NCBI GenBank assembly: GCA_024277285.1 | Contig: JAJRVM010000042.1 | Location: 11,405 to 75,404 of the forward strand | DNA: 64,000 bases | Source of the DNA: Planctomycetota bacterium | GTDB lineage: Bacteria > Planctomycetota > Planctomycetia > Pirellulales > Pirellulaceae | Direction of reading: 5' to 3' | Part shown: piece by piece, positions 36,426 to 46,403 of the stretch | How positions within the stretch are numbered: position 1 is the stretch's first letter | Layout of the letters: each line of letters begins with the position of its first letter | Position numbers and translations under genes: made by a program | Notes under the pieces: model-generated | What the model was told of the DNA's origin: nothing | What the model saw: the letters and a program-made list of their open reading frames with translations, nothing else | Databases searched by the model: none

Positions 36426-38348
36426 GTGCCGGCTATCGCCGTCACGCGTACATCAACAAGAAGAGGTTCGTCAGCGACCATGGTACCACCAGGCTGCGTT
36501 TCAAAACTCGATGGACGTACTGTTCCTAACCGTTTTCTTCCCGTGGTACGGACCGGTCTTCCCGTGGTACGGACCGGTCTTCCCGTGGTACGGACCTGGG
36601 GAACGCCGATCCCAGGAGCATGGGACGTTTCACAACAGAGTCTACAACGGAGTTCTTGCCGAGCGTGGTTTGTGGTGGTCACGGTGTTGTTGGTTGCCGT
36701 CATGCCGCCATGGAGCGGTGTGGCAACACGAGGAGCGGAAGCACGTGGCGCGGATGGGCCAATCGTGTTGCACGACGTGACGAACCACACGGGAATCACG
36801 TTTCGTCACAGCGACGGCAGCACCGGTGCGTATCGCATCGTCGAATACGTAAGCGCGGGCTTGGCGCTTGGCGATTTCGACGGTGACGGGTGGATCGATA
36901 TCTACTTCGCGAACGGAGCTCCGATTGCGGGCGATGCGCCACTGCCGCTACCGAAGGACGCGCTTTATCGCAACCTCGGGAACTGGCAGTTTGCGGATGT
37001 CACCGCGGCTGCCGGTTTGGGCGATACTCAGCATGGACTGGGCGTCACGGCCGCCGACTATGACAATGATGGCGACCAGGATCTGTATCTGAACAACTTC
37101 GGCCCCAACGTCTTGTATCGCAACGAGGGTGACGGGAGTTTTTGCCAGGTGACCGACGTTGCGGAGGTCGGGAACGATAGCAGGGTGGGGGCCGCAGCTT
37201 GTTTTCTGGATGTGGATGGCAACGGTCAACTGGACCTGTTCGTTGCCAACTATGTGAAGTACCGCAGCGACATGCATCGTCACACGACGTTTCGTGGCAT
37301 TTCGGTCTATCCGTCACCGCTTGCCTTCAAGGGGGACTCGAACACGCTCTATCGCAATCAAGGTGATGGCTCGTTCGTCGATATTTCCAGGTCGTCGGGC
37401 ATTGGTGGTCCGTCGGGGACAGGGATGGGCGCGGTTTGTGGAGACTATGACAACGACGGTGATACGGACATCTTCGTCTGTAACGACATGACCCCGAATT
37501 TCCTGTATCAAAATGATGGCAAGGGCCAGTTCACCGAAGTTGCATTGTTCGCGGGTACCGCGTTTGATGTGACGGGGAAGGCTCAGGGAAGTATGGGGGT
37601 CGATTGCGGCGACTATGACAATGACGGCTGGTTCGACTTTATCATGACGAACTATCAGGACGAGATGCCGGTGTTGTTTCGCAATTCGGGGAAGGGGTAC
37701 TTTGATGATGTCAGCCGGGTGACCGGTGCCGGTGCGGCCGGTGTTCGTTTTGTTACTTGGGGCGTTGGGTTTGTCGACTTCGACAACGATGGTGATCGCG
37801 ATATTTTCATGGCGACGGGGCACCTGGAAGACAACGTGTCGCAGAAGGATGACACGATCGAATATGAAACACGCAATATCCTGCTGCTGAATCAGGGAAA
37901 CGGAACGTTTGTCGATGTGTCCGCACAAAGTGGCGCCGGCATGTTGCTGCGCCGTTGCAGTCGCGGGACCGGGTTCGACGATCTGGACAACGATGGTGAT
38001 ATCGACGTTGTGATTCTCAATGCGCGGCGCGAACCGACCGTACTGAGAAATGACTCGGCCACGGGTAACCATTGGATTCAAATCCGCCTGGTAGGAATCA
38101 CGGCGAATCGCGACGCGGTGGGATCTCGCGTTACAGTGACGGCCGGCGACCTCGTCCAAGTCGACGAAGTTCACAGTGGTCGCGGTTACCAGAGTCATCA
38201 CGGCATGCGACTGCATTTTGGGCTGGGGCAACGCGAACGCGTCGATTGCGTCGAGGTGCAGTGGCTAGGGGGCGTGAAGGAAGTTTTTCATTGTTCGGAC
38301 GTAGACCAATTGCTGACGCTGGTTCAGGGCACGGGCCAGCGACAATAG
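36426..38348 (+). CDS. CRTAC1-like VCBS/FG-GAP protein with ASPIC/UnbV domain
   Basis: Exported beta-propeller-type protein, up to 640 residues. Seven calcium-loop repeats are visible (DFDGDGWIDIYF, DYDNDGDQDLYL, DVDGNGQLDLFV, DYDNDGDTDIFV, DYDNDGWFDFIM, DFDNDGDRDIFM, DLDNDGDIDVVI), then a C-terminal ASPIC/UnbV domain (GNHWIQIRLVG to the end; HSGRGYQSHHGMRLHFGLG). A hydrophobic signal or anchor lies at about residues 80-100 (WFVVVTVLLVAVMPPW), unusually far from the GTG at 36426; ATG 36480 is an alternative and a later start is possible. The N-terminal extension is built partly from a 21-bp DNA repeat (GLPVVRT units), which makes the true start doubtful. Function of the family is not established. 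Confidence 0.87.
   Translation: MPAIAVTRTSTRRGSSATMVPPGCVSKLDGRTVPNRFLPVVRTGLPVVRTGLPVVRTWGTPIPGAWDVSQQSLQRSSCRAWFVVVTVLLVAVMPPWSGVATRGAEARGADGPIVLHDVTNHTGITFRHSDGSTGAYRIVEYVSAGLALGDFDGDGWIDIYFANGAPIAGDAPLPLPKDALYRNLGNWQFADVTAAAGLGDTQHGLGVTAADYDNDGDQDLYLNNFGPNVLYRNEGDGSFCQVTDVAEVGNDSRVGAAACFLDVDGNGQLDLFVANYVKYRSDMHRHTTFRGISVYPSPLAFKGDSNTLYRNQGDGSFVDISRSSGIGGPSGTGMGAVCGDYDNDGDTDIFVCNDMTPNFLYQNDGKGQFTEVALFAGTAFDVTGKAQGSMGVDCGDYDNDGWFDFIMTNYQDEMPVLFRNSGKGYFDDVSRVTGAGAAGVRFVTWGVGFVDFDNDGDRDIFMATGHLEDNVSQKDDTIEYETRNILLLNQGNGTFVDVSAQSGAGMLLRRCSRGTGFDDLDNDGDIDVVILNARREPTVLRNDSATGNHWIQIRLVGITANRDAVGSRVTVTAGDLVQVDEVHSGRGYQSHHGMRLHFGLGQRERVDCVEVQWLGGVKEVFHCSDVDQLLTLVQGTGQRQ
36537..36596. repeat. 21-bp tandem repeat, nearly three copies
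   Basis: Units at 36537-36557, 36558-36578 and a partial third to 36596 (core cccgtggtacggacc). It lies inside the N-terminal part of the CRTAC1 frame, encoding GLPVVRT repeats. Confidence 0.95.
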
Positions 38349-39051
38349 GCTCTTCGTAACGCTTTCGACTTTCGGAGCAATGATAACGCGCCTTTGAAAA
38401 CGCAAGAAAGAGGCGTGGACGTTCGTTTCGCGTTTCGGTTCTTGCCCAAAAGTAGGGGCTCCCACGGACCACTGCGGATGCGACCCCCTCGCAAGTGGTG
38501 TTTTTCGGTGTGGTTGCCGGTTGCCCGTGCTGGAGTTGCTCGGCGACTGCCCAGGACCTCGTTGTGAGATCGGTTCGCGACCGGCAATGCGTCTACTTCC
38601 GATTGTATTGGGGGGGGCCTCGGCTTGTCGCCGTGCCGAGCCTAAACGTGGGGTGTCATGAGATCATGTCAGCGATGGTTCGGTGCAATCCAGCGTGCGT
38701 CCACCGGGCCACCAAGCCGCACTGTTCATATGCGATATACCGAATATGTGGCAGATTGTTTGAAATCGCTTGATATTTGCGTGCGAAAGCAGTAGCTTTA
38801 AGTGTGGTGCCGGGATGACCTGCCGCAGTTGACAGTTGGAGTATTGGTCACAATCAGAGTGGACAATCGTCAAATTGCTTTTCGCACCAACCCGTTCGCA
38901 GTGGCTTGTTTCGGTTGCAGCTGGCAACCTGTTGGCCACATCCGTTCCGTTCAATACGGATTGCAGTGGAGTTGTCTTAGTTGAGTTCTAACGGACTTAA
39001 CAACGCTTCGAGTTTCCGGTTCTTATTCCTAATCTTCTTTCCCATTCTCAG
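38349..39051. other. 700-bp intergenic region before the pseudopilin gene
   Basis: No trusted gene. The stretch 38725-38800 is AT-richer than its surroundings and may hold the promoter of the pseudopilin transcript, but no convincing box pair was identified. Confidence 0.45.
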
Positions 39052-39057
39052 GAGGTT
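39052..39057 (+). promoter_or_regulatory. Consensus ribosome binding site of the DUF1559 gene
   Basis: Perfect AGGAGG six bases before the ATG at 39064; the strongest site in the window, suggesting high expression. Confidence 0.85.
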
Positions 39058-39063
39058 GCAATC

Positions 39064-40092
39064 ATGGAGCGAAAACGCCAACGCGGTTTTACGCTCGTCG
39101 AACTGCTTGTCGTAATTGCCATCATTGGCATCTTGGTGGCATTGTTGCTACCAGCAGTTCAGGCAGCTCGCGAAGCAGCTCGACGCATGTCGTGCACGAA
39201 CAACGCCAAACAGATTGGCTTGTCACTGCACAACTATCATGACGTCTACCACAGGTTTCCCAAGATTATTTGGGGGTTCCCGGATCGCCCTCAAAATGAA
39301 ATCGGTTTCTTGCCCCAAGCCTATCATCACACTTGGGTGACGGCGATTCTGCCGTACATGGAACAACAACCGATGTACGACAAGATCGATTTTCGTTTTC
39401 CCGCGTGGGGACAACCTCATGTAGGTGTGCTGTTACCCACGTTGCAATGCCCGTCGGACGGCACGTTCAGCGATGTGACGGAAACGCACGACATTGCCTG
39501 GACGAACTATGCCGGTAGCGAAGGATTTCATTGGTGGCCAACGGCAACCTTTGGTCCTTGGAACCCCTGGGTCAACTACGGGTTCAATAAGGTGGGCGAT
39601 GTATCCGGGCTATTCGCCCCAGGCAAGAAATGGCGCTCGTTTGCCAGCATCAGCGATGGTACTTCTAACACGGTGGTTGTCGCTGAAAAAGACGCCGCAG
39701 GTTACAAGTGGGGGCCATTTCTCACGACCGGTACCGGCGTGCCTCGACTTGCCGGTGGGGAATCCGTTTTCTGTTCGGCGTTCGTCGCCACGGCGTTTGC
39801 AGGTTGGGGTACGAACGAAGGTGGCACGACGCGGTTTTCAAACGTTGATAACACGGGTGCCAAGTCGGTTGGGTGGTTTCGTGCGGGCCCGCATTCCTTC
39901 ACTCCTACCTACCTGTGTGCGTGGGGTATGAATACCGAATGGCCTGGTGCCAGTAGCAAGCATGCGGGAGGTGTCGTCAATTGCACCAAAGGCGATGGCA
40001 GTGTCGTCGGCATTCACGAAGGCATCGAGTGGTCCTTGTGGATTCGGTTGAATGGAATTGCCGACGGTTATACTTCCGAACTACCTAACTAA
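39064..40092 (+). CDS. DUF1559 pseudopilin-like protein
   Basis: Planctomycete-expanded family with a type IV pilin/type II secretion N-terminus: [20 protein letters not shown], with prepilin peptidase cleavage expected after the Gly before Phe and the conserved Glu at position +5. The helix continues into [17 protein letters not shown], the DUF1559 hallmark. The body (342 residues in all) has repeated NY/W blocks, and the C-terminal motif H-x9-DG ([16 protein letters not shown]). The protein is probably membrane-inserted and may assemble or decorate the cell surface; the exact role is not known. The small lipoprotein gene begins 25 bases after its stop, and a terminator closes the pair, so they form a two-gene operon. 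Confidence 0.95.
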   Translation: MERKRQRGFTLVELLVVIAIIGILVALLLPAVQAAREAARRMSCTNNAKQIGLSLHNYHDVYHRFPKIIWGFPDRPQNEIGFLPQAYHHTWVTAILPYMEQQPMYDKIDFRFPAWGQPHVGVLLPTLQCPSDGTFSDVTETHDIAWTNYAGSEGFHWWPTATFGPWNPWVNYGFNKVGDVSGLFAPGKKWRSFASISDGTSNTVVVAEKDAAGYKWGPFLTTGTGVPRLAGGESVFCSAFVATAFAGWGTNEGGTTRFSNVDNTGAKSVGWFRAGPHSFTPTYLCAWGMNTEWPGASSKHAGGVVNCTKGDGSVVGIHEGIEWSLWIRLNGIADGYTSELPN

Positions 40093-40117
40093 CCTTCTTC
40101 GCGAGGAAATCGAAGCA

Positions 40118-40336
40118 ATGAAGTATTGGATGAAACGGGGTATCATCACCCTTTCCCTGTTGGGGCTCGCTTTGGCTTTGCCGGTGGTGAGTGGTTGCCA
40201 AAAGTCGCAAGAACGCCCTGATCACAAGGCGGATCCGGACTTCGTCGATACGAGTGATCCCACGAGCCTGAAGATGCCGTCGCTGAGCGGCGGCAACAGT
40301 GGTGGTGCATTGAAAGAAGCGCCGGCGAAAAAGTAG
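40118..40336 (+). CDS. Small lipoprotein paired with the DUF1559 gene
   Basis: 72-residue secreted lipoprotein: basic start, hydrophobic stretch (IITLSLLGLALALPVVSGC) with a lipobox ending at Cys27, then a short polar tail rich in Asp/Ser/Lys without defined fold. GAGGA lies 11 bases upstream of the ATG; the in-frame start at 40052 overlaps the previous gene and is rejected. Small lipoproteins of this kind often follow DUF1559 genes in planctomycetes. Function unknown; a role in anchoring or maturing the pilin is only a guess. Confidence 0.85.
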   Translation: MKYWMKRGIITLSLLGLALALPVVSGCQKSQERPDHKADPDFVDTSDPTSLKMPSLSGGNSGGALKEAPAKK

Positions 40337-40378
40337 TCGAGCAAACGTGTTGGCCTTGCTTGCCAGCTGGACTTACAT

Positions 40379-40408
40379 GGACGGGAGCTTTGGCTCCCGT
40401 CCTTTTTT
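40379..40408 (+). terminator. Rho-independent terminator of the DUF1559-lipoprotein operon
   Basis: GGACGGGAGC-TTTG-GCTCCCGTCC, a perfect ten-base stem with four-base loop, followed by six T (40403-40408). Confidence 0.95.
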
Positions 40409-40639
40409 GTTGGCTGGACCCGGGTAGGCGGCGTTAAGCCAAACTTGCCTGTCTGAATCTGTTTAGCCGGTTGTCGTGTTTGATTAAGGTGAGGATTATG
40501 AGTGAGAACCTGTCACAAGACTTCATGCAGACGCAACGAATGCCGAACGATTTAACGAGCTGGCCAGGTTTTGTGACCGGTTCCAAGAACTCCATTCACG
40601 TTGTTTGTGTCATGAGTCGCTGCCAAACGTGAACAATCC
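40409..40639. other. Intergenic spacer
   Basis: About 230 bases between the terminator and the PSCyt1 gene; nothing recognised. Confidence 0.4.
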
Positions 40640-43600
40640 GTGAACGCAACCAATAGTCATCCAATTCGTAATGGTGTGTACATGAAGATGTCATTCGCGG
40701 TTCTGGTACAGGGAGCGATGCCACGCTTGCGCGTTTTTCAGGCAGGTTGTATCGGACGATACCTGGTTCTGTCGGGCATAATGCTGATTGCGAGTACCTG
40801 GTGGCCGGTGCACGTTTCCGGAGCAGACGAACCGATCAACTTCAACCGCGACGTAAGGCCCATCCTCTCGGATCGTTGTTTCGCCTGTCATGGCCATGAT
40901 TCCGGAGCGCGCGAGGGGGACTTGCGTCTGGACGTGCGTGAGGACGCGGTTGCTGACCGAGGTGGATACTACGTTGTGACGCCCGGCAAGCCGAAGCAGA
41001 GCGAGTTGATCGCGCGGATCGAATCGGACGATGACGACATGCGCATGCCACCCACCGACTTTGGCAAGCCATTGAGCAAGCAGCAGCGCGACATCCTGGT
41101 TCGATGGATCGCGCAGGGAGCACCCTGGGAGAGGCATTGGTCGCTTCGGCCGTTGGTGCGTCCCCAGGTGCCAAGCGTGAAGAACGCTTCGTGGGTTCGT
41201 AACGAGATCGATCGATTCGTGTTGCGTCGTTTGCAGGCTGAATCGCTCGCCCCGGCGAAGGTAGCGGAGCAGCGAACGCTGGTCCGACGCCTCTATGTTG
41301 ATGTGACCGGCTTGCCGCCCCGCCCGGAAGAAGTTGCCGCATTTGTCCAGGAGACGGGTCCGCAAGTATACGAAGCGATGGTCGATCGGTTGCTGGCGTC
41401 GCCGCATTATGGCGAGCGCATGGCGATGTACTGGCTGGACCTGGTTCGCTATGCCGATACGTTGGGGTATCACGGTGATCAGCAGCGCAGCGTATCGCCT
41501 TATCGCGACTATGTGATCCAGGCATTCAACGACAATATGCCGTTCGATCAGTTCACGATCGAGAACCTGGCCGGCGATTTGTTGCCGGAGGCGGGGATGC
41601 GCCAAAAGATTGCGTCGACCTACAACCGGCTCAATCGTGCTTCGGCAGAAGGGGGCGTGCAACCGAAGGAGTATCTGGCCAAATATGCGGCCGATCGCGT
41701 GCGGACGACCGGCAGCGTGTGGCTCGGTTCAACGTTAGGTTGTGCGGAGTGCCACGATCACAAGTTTGATCCCTTCACGACCAAGGATTTCTATCGGTTT
41801 GCGGCCTATTTCGCCGACATCAAGGAGCAGGGGATTGTTGCGGGGGCCAATCATATCGAGCAGTTGCCGGTGCCGACGCCGCTGCAGCAGCGTGAGTTGC
41901 GCCGGCTAGATACCGAGATTGCCGCGGTTACAGCCGAGTTACAGTCCCAGTCAGAAGAGCGTCAAACGCAGTTCCGTCAGTGGCAGCAGCAGCTTCGCGA
42001 GTCGTTTGGTCCTTGGGTGTTGTTGCAGCCTGAGAAAGTAAGTTCAACCAACGGCACGGAGTTGGTGATTCAACCCGACGGTTCGATTCTGGCGAAGGGC
42101 AAGCGCCCGGCCACGGATATCTATACCATTGAGGCGTCGGTGCCGCTGAACGTGGCCACGAATATTCGGCTTGATGCGTTGACCGATCCTTCGTTGCCAG
42201 CGAAGGGGCCGGGGCGGGCCGGCAACGGTAATTTTGTGGTGCAGCGTTTCAAAGTTACGACGGCCGGCCGGTCGGTGAAGTGGAAGTCGGCTACGGCGAC
42301 GCACTCTCAGGCCGGGTTCGAGGTGGCGCATCTTGCAAATGGAAATGCCAAGGGGTGGGCGATTCTGCCGACGGCGGGAAAATTGTCACAAGTGGTGTTG
42401 GTGGCTGATAAGCCGATGGTGGCCAAGTCGATTGACGACATGCCAGCGACGCTGAAATTGACGGTGAAGCTGACGCAGAACCATGGCGATCATCACACGC
42501 TGGGGCGGTTTCGCCTTTACACTGCGGCGGGGCCGAAGGAGCTGACCGTCGATGATATTGTGCCGCAAGATTTGGTTGCCATCTTGGCGATCGATCCGGC
42601 GCGACGAACGGCGGCCCAGGCCGAACAGCTTTGGGGGCGGTTTCGTGTGCATGCTTCGGTGTTGGCTCCGCAGCGCGAGAAGCTGGCCAAATTGAAGGCC
42701 GGCAAGGTCGCGGTCGAGAAGGGGGTGGTTACGACGTTGGCCACATCGGCGGGCGAGCCGCGCGTCACGCGCGCGCTGCCACGCGGTAATTGGATGGACG
42801 ATTCGGGCGAAGTTGTTACGCCGGGTGTGCCCCACTTTCTGTGTCAGGAGGAAGTGGTCCAGCGCCGAGCGACGCGGCTTGATTTGGCACGCTGGTTGGT
42901 TGACCGCGATAATCCGCTCACCGCGCGCGCCTTGGTGAATCGACTTTGGATGCTCTTTTTCGGCCAGGGGATATCGCGATCGGTGGACGATCTCGGTTCA
43001 CAAGGTGAGTGGCCTTCGCATTTAGACTTGCTCGACTGGTTGGCCGTCGAGCTGATCGACAGTGGCTGGGATATCAAGCATGTGGTTCGGCTGATGGTCA
43101 CTTCCAGCACGTATCGGCAGTCGTCACGCATGCGCGCGGAGTTGCGCACTCGGGATCCGTACAATCAGTTGCTTGCGCGACAGTCGCGTTGGCGGATCGA
43201 TGCCGAGTTAGTGCGTGACAATGCATTGGCAGTCTGCGGACTGTTGCAATTACGTGTTGGGGGACCGAGCGTCAGGCCGTATCAGCCGGCCGGTTATTGG
43301 GCGCAGCTGAACTTTCCCAAACGGACCTATCAGCAGGACGACGGAGAGGATCAGTACCGTCGCGGTGTCTATGCTCACTGGCAACGGACGTTCTTGCATC
43401 CCAGCTTGTTGGCATTTGATGCGCCGGTGCGCGAAGAGTGCACCGCGCGTCGTGATCGCTCGAATACGCCACTGCAAGCCTTGGTACTGATGAATGATCC
43501 GACCTATGTTGAAGCGGCACGTGTACTCGCGGGCGGCGCCATGCGATGCGGTGGAGCCAGTGTGGTGACTCGGCTGACGTGGATGTTCCAGCAAGCGTTG

Positions 43601-43813
43601 CAACGCGACCCGACCTCGGGCGAACTCGAACAACTGGGCGAGTTCTATGCACGTAATGAAAAGGTCTATCGGCACGACGCGACCAGTGCCGCGCGTCTCT
43701 TGGCAATCGGGCTCGCGGAAAATTCGCCCGATCTCGATCAGGTTGAGATGGCGGCTTGGACATGCGTGGCACGTGCGATTCTGAATCTTCACGAGACGAT
43801 TACTCGGTACTAG
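40640..43813 (+). CDS. PSCyt1/DUF1549/DUF1553 cytochrome-like protein
   Basis: Giant exported protein typical of planctomycetes, 1057 residues from the GTG at 40640 (ATG 40682 is an alternative). After a hydrophobic signal (about 40-60) comes a cytochrome c-type motif CFACH (Cys80, Cys83, His84; [18 protein letters not shown]), then DUF1549 (about 170-385: [39 protein letters not shown], a second CxxCH-like [15 protein letters not shown] at ~370), a middle lectin-like beta region (about 440-650), and DUF1553 (about 760-1000: [39 protein letters not shown]). These proteins nearly always sit beside a DUF1501 gene, as here (15-base gap), and may take part in polysaccharide breakdown or electron transfer outside the cytoplasm; this is unproven. 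Confidence 0.95.
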   Translation: MNATNSHPIRNGVYMKMSFAVLVQGAMPRLRVFQAGCIGRYLVLSGIMLIASTWWPVHVSGADEPINFNRDVRPILSDRCFACHGHDSGAREGDLRLDVREDAVADRGGYYVVTPGKPKQSELIARIESDDDDMRMPPTDFGKPLSKQQRDILVRWIAQGAPWERHWSLRPLVRPQVPSVKNASWVRNEIDRFVLRRLQAESLAPAKVAEQRTLVRRLYVDVTGLPPRPEEVAAFVQETGPQVYEAMVDRLLASPHYGERMAMYWLDLVRYADTLGYHGDQQRSVSPYRDYVIQAFNDNMPFDQFTIENLAGDLLPEAGMRQKIASTYNRLNRASAEGGVQPKEYLAKYAADRVRTTGSVWLGSTLGCAECHDHKFDPFTTKDFYRFAAYFADIKEQGIVAGANHIEQLPVPTPLQQRELRRLDTEIAAVTAELQSQSEERQTQFRQWQQQLRESFGPWVLLQPEKVSSTNGTELVIQPDGSILAKGKRPATDIYTIEASVPLNVATNIRLDALTDPSLPAKGPGRAGNGNFVVQRFKVTTAGRSVKWKSATATHSQAGFEVAHLANGNAKGWAILPTAGKLSQVVLVADKPMVAKSIDDMPATLKLTVKLTQNHGDHHTLGRFRLYTAAGPKELTVDDIVPQDLVAILAIDPARRTAAQAEQLWGRFRVHASVLAPQREKLAKLKAGKVAVEKGVVTTLATSAGEPRVTRALPRGNWMDDSGEVVTPGVPHFLCQEEVVQRRATRLDLARWLVDRDNPLTARALVNRLWMLFFGQGISRSVDDLGSQGEWPSHLDLLDWLAVELIDSGWDIKHVVRLMVTSSTYRQSSRMRAELRTRDPYNQLLARQSRWRIDAELVRDNALAVCGLLQLRVGGPSVRPYQPAGYWAQLNFPKRTYQQDDGEDQYRRGVYAHWQRTFLHPSLLAFDAPVREECTARRDRSNTPLQALVLMNDPTYVEAARVLAGGAMRCGGASVVTRLTWMFQQALQRDPTSGELEQLGEFYARNEKVYRHDATSAARLLAIGLAENSPDLDQVEMAAWTCVARAILNLHETITRY

Positions 43814-43828
43814 AGGGCGACTCTTCCG

Positions 43829-43873
43829 ATGCGAGAAGACACTGTGCGAGAAGACACTGTGCGAGAAGACACT
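43829..43873. repeat. 15-bp tandem repeat, three copies, at the DUF1501 start
   Basis: (a/g)tgcgagaagacact three times; the first unit begins with the ATG, the next two with GTG. Confidence 0.96.
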
Positions 43874-45319
43874 AGGTTGGCCAATGCGAGCGCTTTAGCG
43901 ACGCTGCAAGCACGCCGCGGGTTCCTGCGCCGGTCGGCGGTTTCGATCGGCTCGGTGGCGCTCGCGGCAATGTTGCGCCGTGATGTACCTCGTCTGTTCG
44001 CTGGCGAGGGCGCCACGCCACGCGTGCATGGCGTGGTCGATCCATTGCACTTTGCGCCGAAAGTGAAGCGGATGATCCATCTTTGCATGGCCGGCGGGCC
44101 GTCGCATCTCGAGACACTTGACAGTAAGCCGAAGCTTGCTGAAATGCATGGCAAGCCGATGCCTGCAACGCTGACGCAAGGCCAGCAACTGGCGCAATTG
44201 CAGGGCCGCGAGCTAAAGTGTTTTGCACCGCAGTTCCCGTTCCGCAAGTTTGGCCAAAGTGGTCAGGAAATCTGCGCGCTGTTTCCGGAGACTGGTGCGA
44301 TCGCCGACGATATCTGCATTGTCCGGTCGATGTACACCGATCAGATTAATCACGATCCCGCACACACGCTGATGAATACGGGGACGGCACTGGCCGGACG
44401 CCCCAGTATGGGGTCGTGGTTGTGGTATGGGCTCGGATGCGAAGCGGATGATCTCCCCGGCTATATCGTGCTGACCTCCGTCGGGAAAGGTGGGCAAGCT
44501 CAGCCGATCGCCGCGCGGCAATGGCATAGCGGATTTCTGCCGTCTAACTATCAGGGGGTCCAGTTTCATTCGACCGGCGCGCCGGTTCTTTACTTGAATC
44601 GCCCCGCCGGCGTGTCAGTTCAACAACAGCGTGATTTGGTGGACACATCCGGCGCTCTCAATCGACAATTTGATGCGGTCGTGGAGGACCCGGAAATCGC
44701 GACGCGCATCAGCCAATACGAAATGGCGTTTCGCATGCAGGCGAGTGTGCCGGAGTTGATGGATATGTCACGCGAAACACAGCAGACCTTGGATATGTAC
44801 GGTACGAAAGGGGCTGACGGCACATTCGCTTCTAATTGTCTCCTTGCTCGTAATCTGCTCGAACGAGGCGTACGCTTCGTGCAGCTGTACCATCGTGCTT
44901 GGGATCATCACGGCAGTATCAAGAAGTCGATGGAAATCACCGCCAAGGAAGTTGATCGTGCCACTGCGGCGCTGGTGAAGGATCTCAAACAGCGTGGGCT
45001 GTTTGAGGATACCTTGATCGTTTGGGGGGGCGAGTTTGGGCGTACTCCCATGGCGCAAGGGTCGGGACGCGACCACCACATTAAGGCGTTCTCAATGTGG
45101 CTGGCGGGCGGGGGAATTCGTGGCGGTATCTGGCATGGCGCCACCGATGAGTTGGGCTACAACGTGGTTGAAGACCCCATGCACGTGCGCGACTTTCACG
45201 CGACCATGTTGTACTTATTCGGCATCGACCACAGCCGGTTGTCGTGCAAGTTTCAGGGGCTTGACGCGCGTCTGACTGGCGTCGAGGAAGCGCATGTGGT
45301 TATGCAATTGCTCGCATAG
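43829..45319 (+). CDS. DUF1501 (sulfatase-like fold) protein, partner of PSCyt1
   Basis: 496-residue exported protein of the alkaline phosphatase-like superfamily. The signal looks Tat-type (RRGFLRRSAVSIGSVALAAML, residues ~29-49). Family blocks follow: KVKRMIHLCMAGGPSHLETLD, MYTDQINHDPAHTLMNTG, LLARNLLERGVRFVQLYH, and the C-terminal VWGGEFGRTPMAQGSGRDHH with metal-ligand-like residues. The first 15 residues are three near-identical MREDT/VREDT units encoded by a 15-bp tandem repeat, so the annotated start may be displaced; two in-frame GTG codons lie in the repeat. It follows the PSCyt1 gene by 15 bases and is surely co-transcribed. Substrate unknown. Confidence 0.94.
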   Translation: MREDTVREDTVREDTRLANASALATLQARRGFLRRSAVSIGSVALAAMLRRDVPRLFAGEGATPRVHGVVDPLHFAPKVKRMIHLCMAGGPSHLETLDSKPKLAEMHGKPMPATLTQGQQLAQLQGRELKCFAPQFPFRKFGQSGQEICALFPETGAIADDICIVRSMYTDQINHDPAHTLMNTGTALAGRPSMGSWLWYGLGCEADDLPGYIVLTSVGKGGQAQPIAARQWHSGFLPSNYQGVQFHSTGAPVLYLNRPAGVSVQQQRDLVDTSGALNRQFDAVVEDPEIATRISQYEMAFRMQASVPELMDMSRETQQTLDMYGTKGADGTFASNCLLARNLLERGVRFVQLYHRAWDHHGSIKKSMEITAKEVDRATAALVKDLKQRGLFEDTLIVWGGEFGRTPMAQGSGRDHHIKAFSMWLAGGGIRGGIWHGATDELGYNVVEDPMHVRDFHATMLYLFGIDHSRLSCKFQGLDARLTGVEEAHVVMQLLA

Positions 45320-45532
45320 CGAAAACGTGCCGGCGCCCTTTTCGCCTGCGCGTACCTGGCTTCGCCATCTAGCTACTTGCTTCATGACGCCGGCGATGGT
45401 TGTATTTGCCCGCCGGGCCTGGAAAACCGAGATTCACCGCCAGAGGTCGTGAACGGTTAGCAAGGAATTTACCGCCCCACAGTCGCTGGCTCGGTGGTGC
45501 TTTTCAGGGCAGTTCGCGGCGCCAGAGCGTGC
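45320..45532. other. Intergenic, third copy of the 12-mer
   Basis: Between DUF1501 and the small minus-strand gene. Holds TAACCGTTCACG on the minus strand (45448-45459). No terminator recognised for the DUF1501 transcript. Confidence 0.5.
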
Positions 45533-45637
45533 TCAAATGCCAAATGGGTTGTTGTGTGGTACCGGGTAGATTGTCCAATGGCCGATCAGTCCGCACACAG
45601 CCAAGCCACCGAGGATAAGTAAGGAGCTGATGAACAT
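45533..45637 (-). CDS. 34-residue membrane peptide
   Basis: A complete small gene on the minus strand: ATG at 45637, stop TGA at 45533-45535. GGAGGT lies eight bases before the ATG, one of the best ribosome sites in the window. The peptide starts MFISSLLILGGLAVCGLIGH (one membrane helix) and ends in a Pro/Asn-rich polar tail (WTIYPVPHNNPFGI). No homolog recognised. The strong ribosome site plus a clean amphipathic/hydrophobic design argues for a real gene, perhaps a small regulator of a membrane complex; this is inference. About 350 bases upstream lies the terminator of the next minus-strand gene, so it must have its own promoter. Confidence 0.6.
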   Translation of the reverse strand: MFISSLLILGGLAVCGLIGHWTIYPVPHNNPFGI

Positions 45638-45848
45638 GGGAAGCACCTCCGTGCGAAGCAGTTGATTCTTTGGGATAGCCTGTGCAACTGCTTCCAAAAG
45701 GATGCGAAGCGTGTGCCGAAGGGGTTTGTGACCGCTCGTTTGGTTTCTAAGTGCTTTTAGTGGTGCGGTTTAGTGCCGTTCGATGTGGCTATGACCGCCA
45801 CTGGATTGCAACCGAGCATGTATTCAATAAGCTTCACTGCGTGTCGTT

Positions 45849-45870
45849 TGCGCAACACTTGGGTTGCGCA
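45849..45870. other. Hairpin next to a terminator
   Basis: TGCGCAAC-ACTTGG-GTTGCGCA, a perfect eight-base stem directly beside the T-tailed hairpin at 45874-45911; possibly a second transcription or processing signal. Confidence 0.6.
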
Positions 45871-45873
45871 TAG

Positions 45874-45911
45874 AAAAACGGGCGACTTGCCGGTGGCAGT
45901 CGCCCGTTTTT
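45874..45911 (-). terminator. Bidirectional rho-independent terminator
   Basis: CGGGCGACT (45879-45887) pairs with AGTCGCCCG (45898-45906) across a ten-base loop, flanked by five A on the left and five T on the right, so it can act in both directions. It lies 77 bases after the stop of the minus-strand gene ending at 45988. Confidence 0.85.
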
Positions 45912-45987
45912 CATGATCCTGTCGACCGTGCCTTGTGGTTCCGTGGTATTGGCCCGTTGGCAAGATCGGTTAGGGGATGCGTGGCGA

Positions 45988-46365
45988 TCAGCGCCAGGGG
46001 CCCCTCATATAGTAGATGCCGAACTGATCGGTGTGGCTTGGCCACCTGGGGGTTGGGAGGAAGGTATTGCCCATCCCTTCAGCTCCACCGGGGTAGGGGC
46101 GTTGGAACTGGTGGTAGATCGGCGACATGGACGTTTGCGCGACCCCCCAGCTCAGGCTGGTTTGCATATTGGCGGTGGGGGGTACTACCAAGGCCGTTGG
46201 TGCTCCCCACGGTTGGTAATAATAATTGCCATGCCAGGGCGTGGTACGGGCGAAGCGTTCGCCCCAGCGATTGGCGATGGTACGGCGGCCACCGGCTTGG
46301 GCATCTTGTGGGACAAGTACCGACGCGGCAGCAGCCAGGATGAGGCAGAACAGGAGTTTTTTCAT
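45988..46365 (-). CDS. Small secreted protein, function unknown
   Basis: 125 residues from ATG 46365 (GAGGG ten bases upstream). A clear signal peptide (KKLLFCLILAAAASVLVPQ, cleavage after AQA) is followed by an aromatic, Pro-rich mature part (WHGNYYYQPWG, PIYHQFQRPYPGGAEG) without a recognisable domain. A longer in-frame start at 46632 would place the signal peptide 90 residues in and is rejected. It lies 38 bases downstream of another secreted Tyr-rich protein gene on the same strand and is closed by the terminator at 45874-45911, so the two probably form one operon for envelope proteins. Confidence 0.8.
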   Translation of the reverse strand: MKKLLFCLILAAAASVLVPQDAQAGGRRTIANRWGERFARTTPWHGNYYYQPWGAPTALVVPPTANMQTSLSWGVAQTSMSPIYHQFQRPYPGGAEGMGNTFLPTPRWPSHTDQFGIYYMRGPWR

Positions 46366-46403
46366 GGTTGAGTTTCCCTCGTCTTGGACGCGAGCCGGTA
46401 GAA

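Noticed and set aside
37314..38231. 305-codon minus-strand frame
   Set aside because: Antisense of the CRTAC1 calcium-loop repeats, which leave an open opposite frame by codon bias.
38742..38800. Possible sigma-54 promoter (TGGCAG...TTGAA)
   Set aside because: The -12 element does not keep the required GC and spacing.
40691..41662. 323-codon minus-strand frame
   Set aside because: Antisense to the PSCyt1 gene; no ribosome site or domain.
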